A DNA stretch of 64,000 nucleotides from Xenopus tropicalis (Eukaryota > Chordata > Amphibia > Anura > Pipidae): NCBI RefSeq assembly GCF_000004195.4, contig NC_030683.2, positions 81,670,910 through 81,734,909 of the forward strand, read 5' to 3'. Every line of letters begins with the position of its first letter. The stretch's first letter is position 1. The notes beneath the pieces were generated by a model, which was given only the letters and a program-made list of their open reading frames with translations, ran no database searches and was not told where the DNA came from. Position numbers and translations under genes: made by a program. Of this stretch, positions 23,234 through 34,085 are shown one piece after another.

Positions 23234-23522
23234 ATAAGCATTTTATCATATAAATTACCCCAGAGCACATAAAAAGTCCTTGAAATCGAATTGGTGTGCC
23301 TTTAGTGGGATGAGCGATCATATCCCCTCTGATAATACCTGTACAGTGCGCACAGTCGCCACACGTGAATGTACTTGATTTGAGGGGTGCTAATAACCCA
23401 CTTTTCTTTTCTTTTTGCAAAACCTTTTTGGACAAAACCTGTCCTATTGATTTCCCCCTCCTATATGAAAATAGTGGGGTCTCTTTAAACAATTTGCCTA
23501 CTTCACGATCGTCTTGTAACAT
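23217..23522 (-). pseudogene. Penelope-like linker and start of GIY-YIG
   Basis: A 101-codon frame with a CGDCAHC cysteine pair ahead of VIYMIKCLCG, the GIY half of the nuclease motif. The frame then stops early (ADS), because the following YVG half has been deleted. The intact version is on the + strand at about 25442-25495. Confidence 0.8.
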
Positions 23523-23674
23523 GTTCCAGTGTTAAATAACTATTTAACTATTTATTTTATTTATGAGTGTGGCTACCAAAAGTTGACACAAAGGCCACAC
23601 TCTCAGATTTATTTTTTTTCGGTTGTATTTTCTTGATTAGTAACTCCTCACGTTTTACTCCTTTTAAATCCTGC

Positions 23675-24070
23675 TTAATTAAGTTGTTTCTCATTATAGC
23701 CTCTCTGCACACATTTTTTAACCATACCCTGCGCTTCTGCCTCATATAACTCCTCACTAGATGTAATCCATCTCACTCTACTCAACTGGCTGTATGGAAG
23801 AACTTCAAACTTGTTAGGCAATAAAATAGTATTACAGTCAGTAGGTTTATAATGCATGGTAGTCATTATTTCATTATTTAGCTCTTGTACCATTAATGCA
23901 AACTGTTCTGCTGTTCCATTCCAAAACAAGAAAATGTCATCCACATAGCGCCAATAATAGAGAATGTGCTCATTCCAATTTTTATTGCTTAAAATGAACT
24001 TATTCTCAAACATATGCATGAACGCATTCGCATATATAGGCGCCATGTTCACCCCCATTGTACAGCCCAT
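23675..24070 (-). pseudogene. Reverse transcriptase, palm/thumb part (broken)
   Basis: 131 codons starting at MGCTMGVNMAPIYANAFM (motif B type, Gly-rich, then APxYAN) and continuing to RYVDDIFLFW (motif C, with both catalytic Asp). It continues on the minus strand beyond a frame change near 23700. Stops separate it from the upstream frame at 24147. Confidence 0.85.
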
Positions 24071-24146
24071 CAGCTGTACATAGTACTGTTCATAACATAC
24101 AAAATAATTTTTAGTTTAATTCCAACGGGTCACATGCAAAATTAAT

Positions 24147-25247
24147 TTAATGCGTTTTAAGATTTAACTTAGTTAGATAATATCGAATGCATTCAATGCC
24201 TTCAGCATGTGGAATGGTGGAATACAGGTCACAAACGTCAAGGGAACATATCAAAACTTTCGTTTCTGGTAATTTTACCTCAGTGAGTTTATTCAAAAAA
24301 TCTGTGGTGTCAGACAGACACATATGAAGTAATTTAAAGATCGGCTGACATATAACATCCAAATAAATTGCTAATGGTTGAAATATAGATCCGCACCCTG
24401 AGACTATCGGTCTCCCTGATGGATTCTGCAAAGTTTTGTGAATCTTAGGCAAAAAATATATGTATGGTATTTGTGGCCAATCAACCGTCAGAACTGTAAA
24501 TAATTCTTGGCTAATAAACCCATCACGTAATGCTCCTTCTAAAAAGTAGTCTACTTCCTTTTTAAACAATTCTGTGGGGTTAAAAGTACGTTTTTTGTAC
24601 CGAGTTTTATTGTTCAGCTGCCGTTGGGCTTCGTTTATATAAGCTTCATGTTCCAGAATTACTACAGCACCACCTTTATCTGATGTTTGCACAATAACAT
24701 CCTTGTATGATTTTAAATCCATCAATGCTCTCCATTCCTCTTTAGACATGTTACCATTATGAACCTTTTTAGTTGAATTATTCATTAGTTTTGTTAAATC
24801 CTGTTTAACCATAAATTCAAACATCTCAATGCATTTGGGGGTATAGTTAGGGACAAAAGAAGATTTTAAACCTAATTTCCTTTTTATCACCTCCACATCC
24901 TTATTAGATTGTATTTCAATTCGTCCTGAACCACCTTTAGCCCCAAATGCATTGAAATGTACACGTAACTTGAGAGCCCTAATGAACTTAAACAAATCAA
25001 CTTCAACATTAAATAAATTATCCACATTAGAGGGTATATATCCCAATCCTTTCCGCAAAACGTCTTTCTCAGTCTCTGTTAAAGTTCTATGTGACAGGTT
25101 AACTATAGACTTTACCTCCGATTGGATGTCCGCTGTGAGGTCCGCATTTTTGGCCGCACAACCCATTCTTTGCCTTTTCCCCCTCCGGGTCTTCTGACGC
25201 TTTCGTTTGGGGTAGGTGTGCTGGATAAAAAACATCCATCCACCCAT
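24147..25247 (-). pseudogene. Penelope-like N-terminus and reverse transcriptase fingers
   Basis: A 366-codon open frame, the longest in the window. The first part is basic (KRQKTRRGKRQR). SDKGGAVVILEHEAYINEA (about 190-208), FLPKIHKTLQNPSGRPIVSG (about 265-285) and the motif A segment SLDVCDLYSTIPH (about 339-351) follow in the order of the family. It ends early at LNLKTH. Upstream, other minus-strand frames reach 25351, so the true start is not certain. The length suggests fairly recent activity. Confidence 0.85.
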
Positions 25248-25380
25248 GTTGGACCTTCACAACAGCCTCCTGTAGATGAAACATCCGAAGCCGATAGCCC
25301 CAAAGTTACCGTACTCCTCTTTCCTGTCCAATCGCATCGCTGCAGCCGCACTGTACAGGTATTATCAGACAGATATGATC

Positions 25381-25707
25381 GTTCATCCCACTAAAGGCAC
25401 ACCAATTCAAATTCAAGGACATTTTACGTGCAACAGCTCTGGGGTAATTTATATGATAAAATGCCCATGTGGGGTCCCTTATGTGGGGCAGACAGCTAGA
25501 GCAATAAGAACCCGTTTAAATGAACATAAAAGCAATATAAGGAACTATACACCAGATAGAGAAAAAGAAAAATCTGAACAAGAAAGTGGAAAGAAATACG
25601 TTTCTGAATTATCTGTGGCCAAACATTTTTATGTAGCTAAGCATACGGTGGCACAGGTTAGATGGGCAGTAATGTTTTTTTATAGACTTTGTAACTGTTT
25701 ATTGTAG
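25381..25707 (+). pseudogene. GIY-YIG endonuclease fragment, motif intact
   Basis: The open frame encodes VIYMIKCPCGVPYVGQTARA, so both halves of the GIY-YIG motif (IYM and YVG) and the catalytic-Arg region are present. It then has LNEHKSNIRN and VAKHF, followed by RWAV joined directly to MFF. About 110-120 bp present in the minus-strand copy (LEQFHLL to LQLE) are deleted, so the C-terminal part is lost. Confidence 0.8.
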
Positions 25708-25850
25708 GATACTTTGTATAATTGGTTTTTAAATGTGATACTTTGTATTTATGGTTATATGTTTTACAGACTATGAAGTGTATGGGTTAATGGTCACATG
25801 ATAGTGTTGCATGGTCTGTTAAGGTATTTAGTGAGTAAATTGTGTGTATT

Positions 25851-25888
25851 TCACCTGAAGAAGGGGTCACCCCCGAAAGCTTGTGCTG
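25851..25888 (+). ncRNA. Hammerhead-ribozyme-like motif, + strand copy
   Basis: CAC, core CUGAAGA (25855-25861), GGGG-UCA-CCCC stem II (63-66 with 70-73), C, GAAA (25875-25878), then AGCU and GUG pairing to CAC. Stem III, AGCU, is self-complementary with no loop, as in the minimal dimer-type hammerheads described from Penelope-like elements. Stem I is only three pairs here. Confidence 0.6.
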
Positions 25889-25999
25889 TTTGTTCATTTC
25901 TGCAAATAAATGATTTAAAGTCATTGCCGACACACTGGTGTGCTTCTTCCCCTTTGCAAAGATATATGGAAAAAAGGCTTGGGAGCGGCCGTGGAAGTC

Positions 26000-28900
26000 A
26001 AGCACCCTTTGAGAACATGTATGTAAGTGGTGTGCTGAAGATTTTTCTTTATGTACAGTTTTTAAATGCCATGCTACTACAAAAATACTGTACTAAAAAA
26101 GATCTCTCAGACTGACTACACAGACGGAATGCAAATGGTGAATAAATAAATATCCTCCCCTACTGGGTGTTTAAAACTGACCTGATACTTAAAGGGTAAT
26201 TGCTAAATAACATTAAAATAGAGAACTAAAATACCATTATATACTGCTCTAATAAAAATATTTCATTACAGTGTAGCTGTGTGTATGGTATATACACAGA
26301 CTACATTGTTGGCACTTTATAAATTACTGTAATAATAATCTTTTTGCAAACTACATTTGTTCAAATAGTTTGCAATTCTTACACTAGAGGGCAGCAGCAC
26401 CCTGCTTTATATTCTATCTTAATTGCCAGACCATCAGCTATGCGTATCTTCTTTTACAGTAGTGATTTTATGTTATATTTATATATAGAGTTCATTTTTC
26501 AGCATTTTTACAACTATAAATGGACATAATGGTTATTACAGGATTTGATAAACTACAGAAACAGTGCAGTTTTATAAGTGCACTTACAGAAAATGCTGGA
26601 GAGATCATTTTAAACTACATTAGGAAAAACAGAGTATACAAGAAAAGCAAATAAAGTAAGTCATGTCACAAGTTAAAAATCTTGAATCATATTTTATTAA
26701 ACTGCAAATTACCCATATAAAACATGCTTAGCTCACCATCAGTAAAATTACACTTAATACGATGATAATATTCCCACCATCGTACCAAAAAAATAATGGT
26801 TTAGCATATATATATATATATATAGTGCCTTCCTAATTGTTCTTGCTGAGGTATAACTCCCAGAAGAAAGTGAATTAGGTAGAAGCAGGTGGGACTTTTT
26901 TATCCACAGAAATCATAATAAATTACTTTAGCACAACTGCAGCCAATATTCTCACCTCAGCATAAATACAAATATTGCACCCATGGGTGAGCGCAGAAAG
27001 TTTTTTAGGGGAGGGAAAAGTTATCAAGCAAAAACAAACTTTTTTCTTAGATTGTCTGTATACAGTCTATCTGTATACAATAACTACGTGCCAAGTTTGT
27101 AGGAAATCAATTTATTAACAAAGCCCATAAAGCCACTCACAAATTGCACAGTTCTATAACTAGGGGCTTTTTAAGTGTACAGTATAAATCCAAAAATCTG
27201 TTAAGTGAAATGCTGCGAAAATGTTTTGACCATATCAACATGAACACACCCTTTAAATACCATATAAATACCCATTTAACGAAAGCATACCCCTGAGGGA
27301 ATAATTACTACAGAAAATGGATAACAAGCATAAACCCCAGATGAGCCCAAACAATCACAAAATAAAATAGATATTTGGCATTTTAACCCTAGATGTGCAA
27401 GTATACTTACTACAGGAAATGGATAAACAGAATATTACACACAGACATGCCAGTGTCTGGAAATCTATAATTACTAAGCTCTGGAGGTGGAAGTGGGGCT
27501 TAGAAGGGTTTCAGGGTGGGTGCATGGTAAAGTTCAACCAAACCCGCCCGAGAAATTTGTGCGGATGCCGGCCAGCACATGACTACTACACACATAATAA
27601 CACCTTCCTTCTCCTAACAGTGTAAATACAGAGAAGCTCAGAATGGGATTTGGTTTGTTCCCTTGGTGCAGCAGCCACAGGTATCCATGCCCCCCTTCAC
27701 ACTAAGGCACACTTACACACAGACTCTCACTGATTTAGCCTCTCCCCCAAACTAAAGCAGAGCAATTTTGCAACACAGCCTCACTCTCACACACAAACGC
27801 AGCATCATGTGACCAGGCTGGGGCTCCGAAAAGATACAATGTAAGGAGCATCAGGCAGCAACCTGCAGTAATATCAGAAGAGAGGTAGAGAAGCAGTGTC
27901 AAGTGCATTGTTAAACACCATTTTGAGGACCAGAGCCGCTTGTTCTTGCCCTCTTTCAGGGGAAACTCCTGGGGGTGGGAATGTCCCCCATTATGATACC
28001 TATGGAAGGCATATGTTGCAAAAGAACGAATAAGAGAAAACCTGTCAGGGGCCAACCTTTGCTTTAACACTATATTTCAAGCCCCTTACACCTTAAAACA
28101 GACATTAGTGGAGATATGTTACAGTAAGTACCCACTTACACATTGCTGCTGGGGACCAACAATCTAACATACTTTTAAGTAGGAAATATTTGTTTGATTG
28201 ATTCTCCCACTAGAGCTCTGCAGTGTTCAGGGAATAATCACTTAACATGCAGAGCTGTGCTACTACTGGCAAACAACAATTGCAATCATGCACTAAGTGG
28301 TTTATTTATTAAGCTTTGTAAAATGCTTTTAAAAAAACTGTGTGGTGGATAATAAATGGTATATCTATAAACTTCTTAGGCATGAAATTAACGCCATGCA
28401 TTACTACTGTGGAAATCATACATCACAAAGAGCTAATCATGGTAAGTATAAAGGTATGCAACCCAGAAAATGATGCCATAATTATACATACTCTATCCAC
28501 CAATCTAACCTGTTAAAGTCAAGGGTACAAGTTCAGGTGAAGAAACATTTCTAGCATGAAAAGTGGTGTAAAGCATTCCTATTTTTAAACAATAATTTTT
28601 CACTTGGCTACACATTTTTACCTTCTGTAGCATTGCATTCAACTGAGGTATGACTGTGTGGTGTATTCCAATCCTGTTCTTAAAAAAATACATTTGCATT
28701 TTTACCCCTGAAGCTACATACATGTTGATCAGGATTTGATTGGGTGAGTCTGCCACTAGAGTTCTCGATTACTAGCAATTATTAGGAATTCCAGGTAAGG
28801 AGGCAGCGCAACGTTGTGATAGAGTTTCCCTGGCAGTGCATTTATTTTTTTTTAAATGAATGCATATTAGCACCCCAAGTGAGTTTGGGCTTCCTTGTCC

Positions 28901-29030
28901 TTTAATTGGTCTCCTGTTTCCAAGAGGGTACTAAAAGAAAGAAGAATCAAAGAACACAAAATAAAAACTTGAGGAACACAAATATATTATGAGTTATTTT
29001 CAACCTGCTATTGCACAACTTTAAATACAG
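26000..29030. other. Noncoding, nothing recognised
   Basis: Apart from a short TA run at 26805-26823 I see no repeat boundary, exon or RNA gene. The longest frame (27735-28070, minus) has no recognisable domain. Confidence 0.4.
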
Positions 29031-29036
29031 TCTTTA

Positions 29037-29270
29037 GGGCTGATGTCCCAGGGAGAGTGTTAGTCACCCTCGATAGATTTCTGCTATCGATCGTGAATAA
29101 CCACTCCAAAATTCCATTGGCAACAATAGAAGTCGCCATTGAAAAAGGCCTTCGCATCATTTCAGTTTTACAAAGTCGCACAAAGTTTCCTCCTGTAGTC
29201 AACTTTGTAAGACTTCAGAAAAATGAAGCAATGCCAAGTTAGGGGATGGCACTGATGGTGGAGCAGGGTG
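29037..29270 (+). mobile_element. MITE fragment
   Basis: 'gggctgatgtcccagggaga' with 'tctgctatcgatcgtgaa' and a later 'gcaatgccaagttagggga' follow the layout of a foldback MITE related to the 43141-43536 element. Boundaries are approximate. Confidence 0.4.
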
Positions 29271-30052
29271 CAACTGTGAAAAACACTGCAGCTTGCACCT
29301 GTTAATTAGGGCAAATTACAGCATTGGTTTATATTAGCCTGCTACTAGCAATATAGCATAAACAACAAGATTCTCTCTAAAATCATACTTAGCAATGATT
29401 ATTACAAGAATATGTCATGCAATGTAGGGTAATAAGTCACATACTCCCATAGTAAAAGATACAGAACTGTAAAGAAAATGTCAACAGATTGATAACACAG
29501 GCATGAGAATCTTTCACTTGAAAGTCTTATTATCAAATATATAGAATTTGCTAATTTGGGAGAAAAAACAGGTCTGCTTTTGGCATTTGCTAGAAACCAA
29601 GGACCTCCAGGTATCTACTAGAGATCAGTTTAAGAACTGTGTATGAATGCTAAAAGCATAATACTGCACACATAATAACAGTAATGCTGTCCACTTGAAT
29701 ATATATACTTATAAAAAAAAACCTTATAAACCATTTAACATATATAAATATGTTCATACATGTCCCTATTTTAATACAGTAGTATTCCCAAAGCTCAATT
29801 TCTTAACAAACCAATGATGTTTACTAGATATCTTGGTATACAATACAGATCATGCACAAAGTCTGCCTGGAATGTAATCCGCTGATAAACCTGCTAAAAC
29901 TATCTGTTCGATATATCTTAGTGAATAATGCTTTTAAGTGTCCACTTTTTCTTATATACACCAAAGTTGAGATATTGTTGGAGTAACATAAACCTTGAAG
30001 CTGGTTTTGGAAAAACAACATGCTTGCACCATAGTCCTTATCTTCAGAATAT

Positions 30053-31153
30053 TTGACGGCACTCTTGAGGATGCAAACTGGAACTCTGCACCCTGCACCT
30101 GCAACAAGGAGATCTTATGATTTTGAACAAAACAATCCCTTTATTGAAGAAAACATTAAGGAGCCCTTATCCTCCATAGCAAGACCAATAGCTGAGGCCA
30201 TCATCCCGAACAGTCTCACCACTTGCAAACTTGCAGAAACCTTTGCAGACAACAACATTCTACTAAGTAAGATTAAATGATGGTCGCCTTTGAAATGACA
30301 GTTAGACTTGCCCCTCTATGAAAGTTTGAAACAGTACCAGGTAACCAATCCTCTCAGTTGGTTGCGGGTAAGTCTTTTACCAGTTAAGGCCCAGCAATTG
30401 GACTGAAGAAAGGAAATCACGTGATCCCAAAAATGCACTGCCTGGTTTTTGGAAGAAATCATACAAATAAAATAAATTTAAAAAAAATAATTTTTGAACT
30501 GCATTAACTATGTTGCGATGGTCCACTTTGTGCCAGCCTGCTGCTAATGAAGAAACTCCTGTAGATGAACCAGCAGAATCTTCAGGAATTCACAGTTCAT
30601 CCTCCCAGAATTCCACCGAACTGGACCAAAGGTTCCCGCATGCCCATGAAAAGCCTAAATCTTCCACTAATCAACATGATGGCAGTGTGCTCCAGACCAC
30701 AAATCTTCTGGAGCCCTTTGCACATCTAAAAATGAAACAGGTGGTTGAATGTTGGATAAATGTACAGTCCTACCATAAAGGGTTGACCGTCCACAACCTT
30801 CTCCAGCAGGACACCATTAAGGCAAGAGTAATGACTCCTCATATTGACATCTTATTATATATTGATAACCTCCCATTGCAATCGTGGAAAGCAATTCCCA
30901 ATGCCAGTGGCTAGTCCATTGGGGCGTGCACAAAGAATTTTGTGTGGAAAACTTTAAAATGTGTGCACAAAATACATTTTTAACGCATATAGCTGAGAAG
31001 GAATTAGAGGTAACATTGGTCACAAGGTACCTGCCAGTTTTGCTTTTTTATTTTTTTTTATTAACCAAGGGCTTCTTCGATTTATGCAAAAAGCAACCAA
31101 TGAAATGGTCCAATAGGAAAAATGTATGGGAAAGCCTGGACGTGATAATGTAA
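30053..31153 (+). other. Cluster of open frames, unassigned (possible decayed retrocopy)
   Basis: Frames of 75, 134 and 89 codons follow each other on + at 30053-30280, 30510-30914 and 30884-31153, with no intron-like spacing. The middle one is mixed polar then ends in a plausible globular stretch (MKQVVECWINVQ). I do not recognise the family. It could be a degraded processed pseudogene or chance. Confidence 0.25.
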
Positions 31154-31639
31154 GTCAGGTTCAAAATAGCCCACTCCCATCTCTTCAGAAACTGATCAGA
31201 GAGACAGAAGAAGGACTAAATTAGTAGGTATAAAATGTAGCTTTAAGGACAAAGACACTAAACATTCTTCCCATAGTCAATGGTTGGTTTATCCTATCTG
31301 CCACATTTTACATTGTAATATTTGTCAATCTTTCTTAACAAATTCAGATATCATTAAGTATTAAAATGTATGTTCTTAAAAACCTATATTCCAGTCTACT
31401 ATGCATCAACACTGTTTATAGCTGCAAGTCAAAGCACCTATTGAGGCTTGTTATAAGTGACAGTTTTTTTGCATTTACTGCACCCTACAAAGAACCTGGG
31501 TTTCTATCTTCCATGTCCTTGATTGCCAATCATACACCTAAGCTGAATCAAACTGACCAACTGCATATTTACCCACAGATTGTATATTGCTGGGAACAAC
31601 CCTTTAATTGTCAGATTAAAGGTCAAAGGAAGGTACAAT

Positions 31640-31915
31640 CAATCACTGGGGGAGAGCCCCCCCCCCCAATGATTGTAATAGTCTACCTGACACCCTGGGT
31701 TGGTGCTCCTGTTAGCAGAAAACTACACCGGGCCAGTGTACGCGAGAATTCCTCTTTCTCCTGTATCCTTTCTTCAAAATCCCAGGGCCGGCGTATTTTT
31801 GTTAATGTTTGGCTTTTCATTCTACTGCGTATTTGTTTTATCGATGGTGCAGTTTTCTTCCAACAGGAGCAACGGCCCGGATATTAGGTAAGTAATTAAG
31901 TCACTAGAGGGGGTG
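31640..31915 (+). mobile_element. MITE fragment
   Basis: 'ggttggtgctcctgttagca', 'gaaaactacaccgggcc' and 'aagtcactagagggggtg' belong to the same family as the hairpin at 42901-42986 ('ctggtgcccctgttcgg', 'aagtcacttgggggtgcc'). It is shared by a 173-codon frame that is therefore not a gene. Confidence 0.5.
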
Positions 31916-31919
31916 ACCT

Positions 31920-32578
31920 GAACAAAGGCAAAACAAAAGCAGAAAAGCAGTACAGTAAATAGAGTGCATCCAGGAAGACTAGTAAAACCTACATTTAGGC
32001 ATTGAACCAGGCTCTAGATGTGGCTTTTAATTTGAACATGGTGCTATAGTGCCACATCGCTATGTTTCAATAGAAAAAATGTGCCAGCTAACTATATTTG
32101 GTGAGATAAAGATGCTGACTCCACTGCTGGCGAATATACTGGTTTTGTGAAAACTGGTTACTTGGAACAGCATATTCAAGTAGAATAGGATTTCTTAACA
32201 TTTTTCTCAGAGGACCCAGATTAAGCATGGAAATCAGATTAATGTTAAGAATTCCAAGTAAATATGAGCCTTATCTTTTGCTATGCAAGTAGGATGTGTC
32301 CTTTAGACATAAGCTCAAAAATGTCTATCTTTTTCATCTGATGCAAATCTTGATGTGCCATAGCTACCCTGATTCTCTTATTCTTCAGGCACAACCTAAA
32401 GTTCCTGAATTTCTTCTTCTTGGAAATGCAAAATGCATTAATAAATGTAATTTTAAAAATCCTTTCTGCTTTCCACAAGGTGTTGTCATTAGGGTTTTTT
32501 TTCTTGCGTTCCCAAAGTAAATCTAGCTTATACAGCGCAATTATTCAGCAGAGCAGGACTGCCATCAATTAAGGTATG
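31920..32578. other. Noncoding, nothing recognised
   Basis: AT-rich sequence with no exon or repeat boundary I can support. Confidence 0.4.
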
Positions 32579-32635
32579 TGTAGGGACCCATAGGGTTAAT
32601 CAGCCCCTATGGCTTTAAACCCTACCACTTCCTAC

Positions 32636-33090
32636 CCAGTGGGTGAGCTTTAGCCTATAATATAAACCCATGTAAATGGGAAAAGCCCATGTAAATGGGA
32701 CTTTTCTAGGAGCCTTAAGGAATTTCTTCCCAGAATCCTGTTATGACTTATTTGCATACGTATGAGGCGGTCTCCTCAATCCTTTTAGCTTGTTCGTGAA
32801 TCCTCACTCCTGGCTCTACCTAAGCTGATCAGAAAACCCTGCACTACACTGATGAGCCCCAAGAAGGGTGAAACCGGTCTGTAGTTGGGAATCTGATCAG
32901 CTATTATCCTGGCTTCTGCTTTAAACCCAGTGGGTGAGCTTTAGCCTATAGGATAAACCCATGTAAATGGGACAAGCCCATGTAAATGGGACTTTTCAAG
33001 GAGCCTTAAGGAATTTCTTCCCAGAATCCTGTTATGACTTATTTGCATACGTATGAGGCGGTCTCCTCAATCCTTTTAGCTTGTTCGTGA
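32636..33090 (+). repeat. 292-bp tandem repeat, about 1.6 copies, with hammerhead
   Basis: The roughly 165 bp from 'agtgggtgagctttagccta' to 'gcttgttcgtgaatcc' occurs at about 32637 and again at about 32929 with only around five differences. The 130 bp between the copies carries the hammerhead motif at 32843-32885. Each copy also has two adjacent small hairpins, CCCATGTAAATGGG. The layout is repeat-ribozyme-repeat. Confidence 0.85.
32843..32885 (+). ncRNA. Hammerhead ribozyme motif (best in window)
   Basis: ACUACA (32843-32848), core CUGAUGA (32849-32855), stem II GCCC with GGGU (56-59 with 66-69) around a CAAGAA loop, GAAA (32870-32873), stem III ACCGGU, cleavage base C79 and UGUAGU (32880-32885), a six-pair match to ACUACA. 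Every conserved core base is present. Stem III is self-complementary with no loop, as in the small dimer-forming hammerheads of Penelope-like elements and retrozymes. The read is direct; activity is inferred. Confidence 0.75.
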
Positions 33091-34085
33091 ATCCCCACTG
33101 TTACTGGGCAAAGAACCATGTATCTAGTTCACCCTTTTCTTGTACCTTATTGGTTTATATGGGTTGGCCACACCTCTTGCAAACTCATATAGTATTTAGC
33201 AAGGAGGTGTGGCTTCCTCTTTGGCTGCCTCTGTGTCTCAGGCAAAGGTCCACTGAGCCTGGGATCAGAATAGGCCCCATTAAAGCCTTATTGCCCTAGA
33301 GTACCCATCCTATACTCTAGAGTCGGGGACAGGGACCCCCTGAACAAGGACCAGTTAGATAGTTACTCTTGTAAGAGCACTTTCTAGGAGAGTGAGATAG
33401 AGAGGGTAGGAAGCAAGAGCAGCTCAGCTCCACCAAGGAAAGTAGGAAAGTACCCTTCCATACAGGCAATGTTGCCTCAGCATAGGGCCACGTTTAAGGA
33501 GACAGGCAATATCTCAACCCTGTTCCACAGTTGGCTGTAGGACTCTCAAGCTAGGGGTTATCAACCTGAGGTATATCTATCCTGACTGCTGCCAAAGGGG
33601 TGCCAAGCTGACCAGGTGCATTTACCCTGCCCAGACTCCTAAAAGAGGTGGGATAATCCAGTGTGCATCCTCTTTCGTTGTCCTCACAGTACTATCATAT
33701 ACCATCTGCATTGTGAGTATATTTGATTTAACCCAGCATCATAATTTGTCTCTGACAATAAACTGTATTATAGTACAAATGCAAGAACCTTCTGGTGTCC
33801 ATCTTTGCTAAATTGCCCTGCACACAGCTACAGTGAGTTGTAGTGTCACTACATCCTTGCTCCGCATGGTCTCTTCCGTTTAGCGAAGGCCCATCCTGTC
33901 TAAAAGAGTTGCATGTACCCCATGCTCTAAACTATACTAGCCTGGGTTTTAATTATTTTATAGCCAAATAGGGGTTACATTTGCAAGAGCCAATGATGGG
34001 GTAACAACCAGTAACACTTAGAAGTGAAGCTGCCTGATCCAATATTAAGAAAGTGTGCAAAAATTCTAAAATTCTACTCCATTTC

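Larger units (their letters stand above)
22530..25345 (-). mobile_element. Penelope-like retroelement, decayed near-full copy
   Basis: On the minus strand the order is an N-terminal region, reverse transcriptase, linker, GIY-YIG endonuclease and 3' UTR with a hammerhead-like motif, the order of endonuclease-bearing Penelope-like elements. The RT metal-binding motifs survive: SLDVCDLYSTIPH (motif A) and YVDD (motif C). The frame is broken at least three times. The 3' end, near 22530, has 'gggaagaagcacaccagtgt' on the minus-strand side, shared with the inverted partial copy at 25345-25975. Confidence 0.85.
25345..25975 (+). mobile_element. Partial inverted copy of the Penelope-like element
   Basis: This repeats the 3' part of the minus-strand element, head-to-head with it. 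It begins near 'ctgtacaggtattatcag' in the linker, runs through GIY-YIG and the 3' UTR, and ends at 'cctttgcaaagatatat'. The two are very similar, but this copy has its own deletion. Partial copies in such inverted junctions are typical of Penelope-like insertions. Confidence 0.8.
32579..33979 (+). mobile_element. LTR-like arm 1 (with inserted hammerhead repeat)
   Basis: It begins TGTAGGGACCCATAGGG and ends GGGGTTACA, an LTR-like TG...CA unit. The minus-strand unit at 36027-35138 follows it motif for motif: 'gtcggggacaggg', 'gcactttctagga', 'gaaggcccatcctg', 'agcctgggtttt'. A likely poly(A) signal (AATAAA) lies at about 33759. About 470 bp at 32636-33108 is extra, an insertion. No clear target duplication is seen. 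LTR identity is inferred from ends and layout. Confidence 0.55.

Noticed and set aside
31366..31887. 173-codon frame
   Set aside because: Its second half is a repeat family seen elsewhere in the window, and the first half has no recognisable domain.
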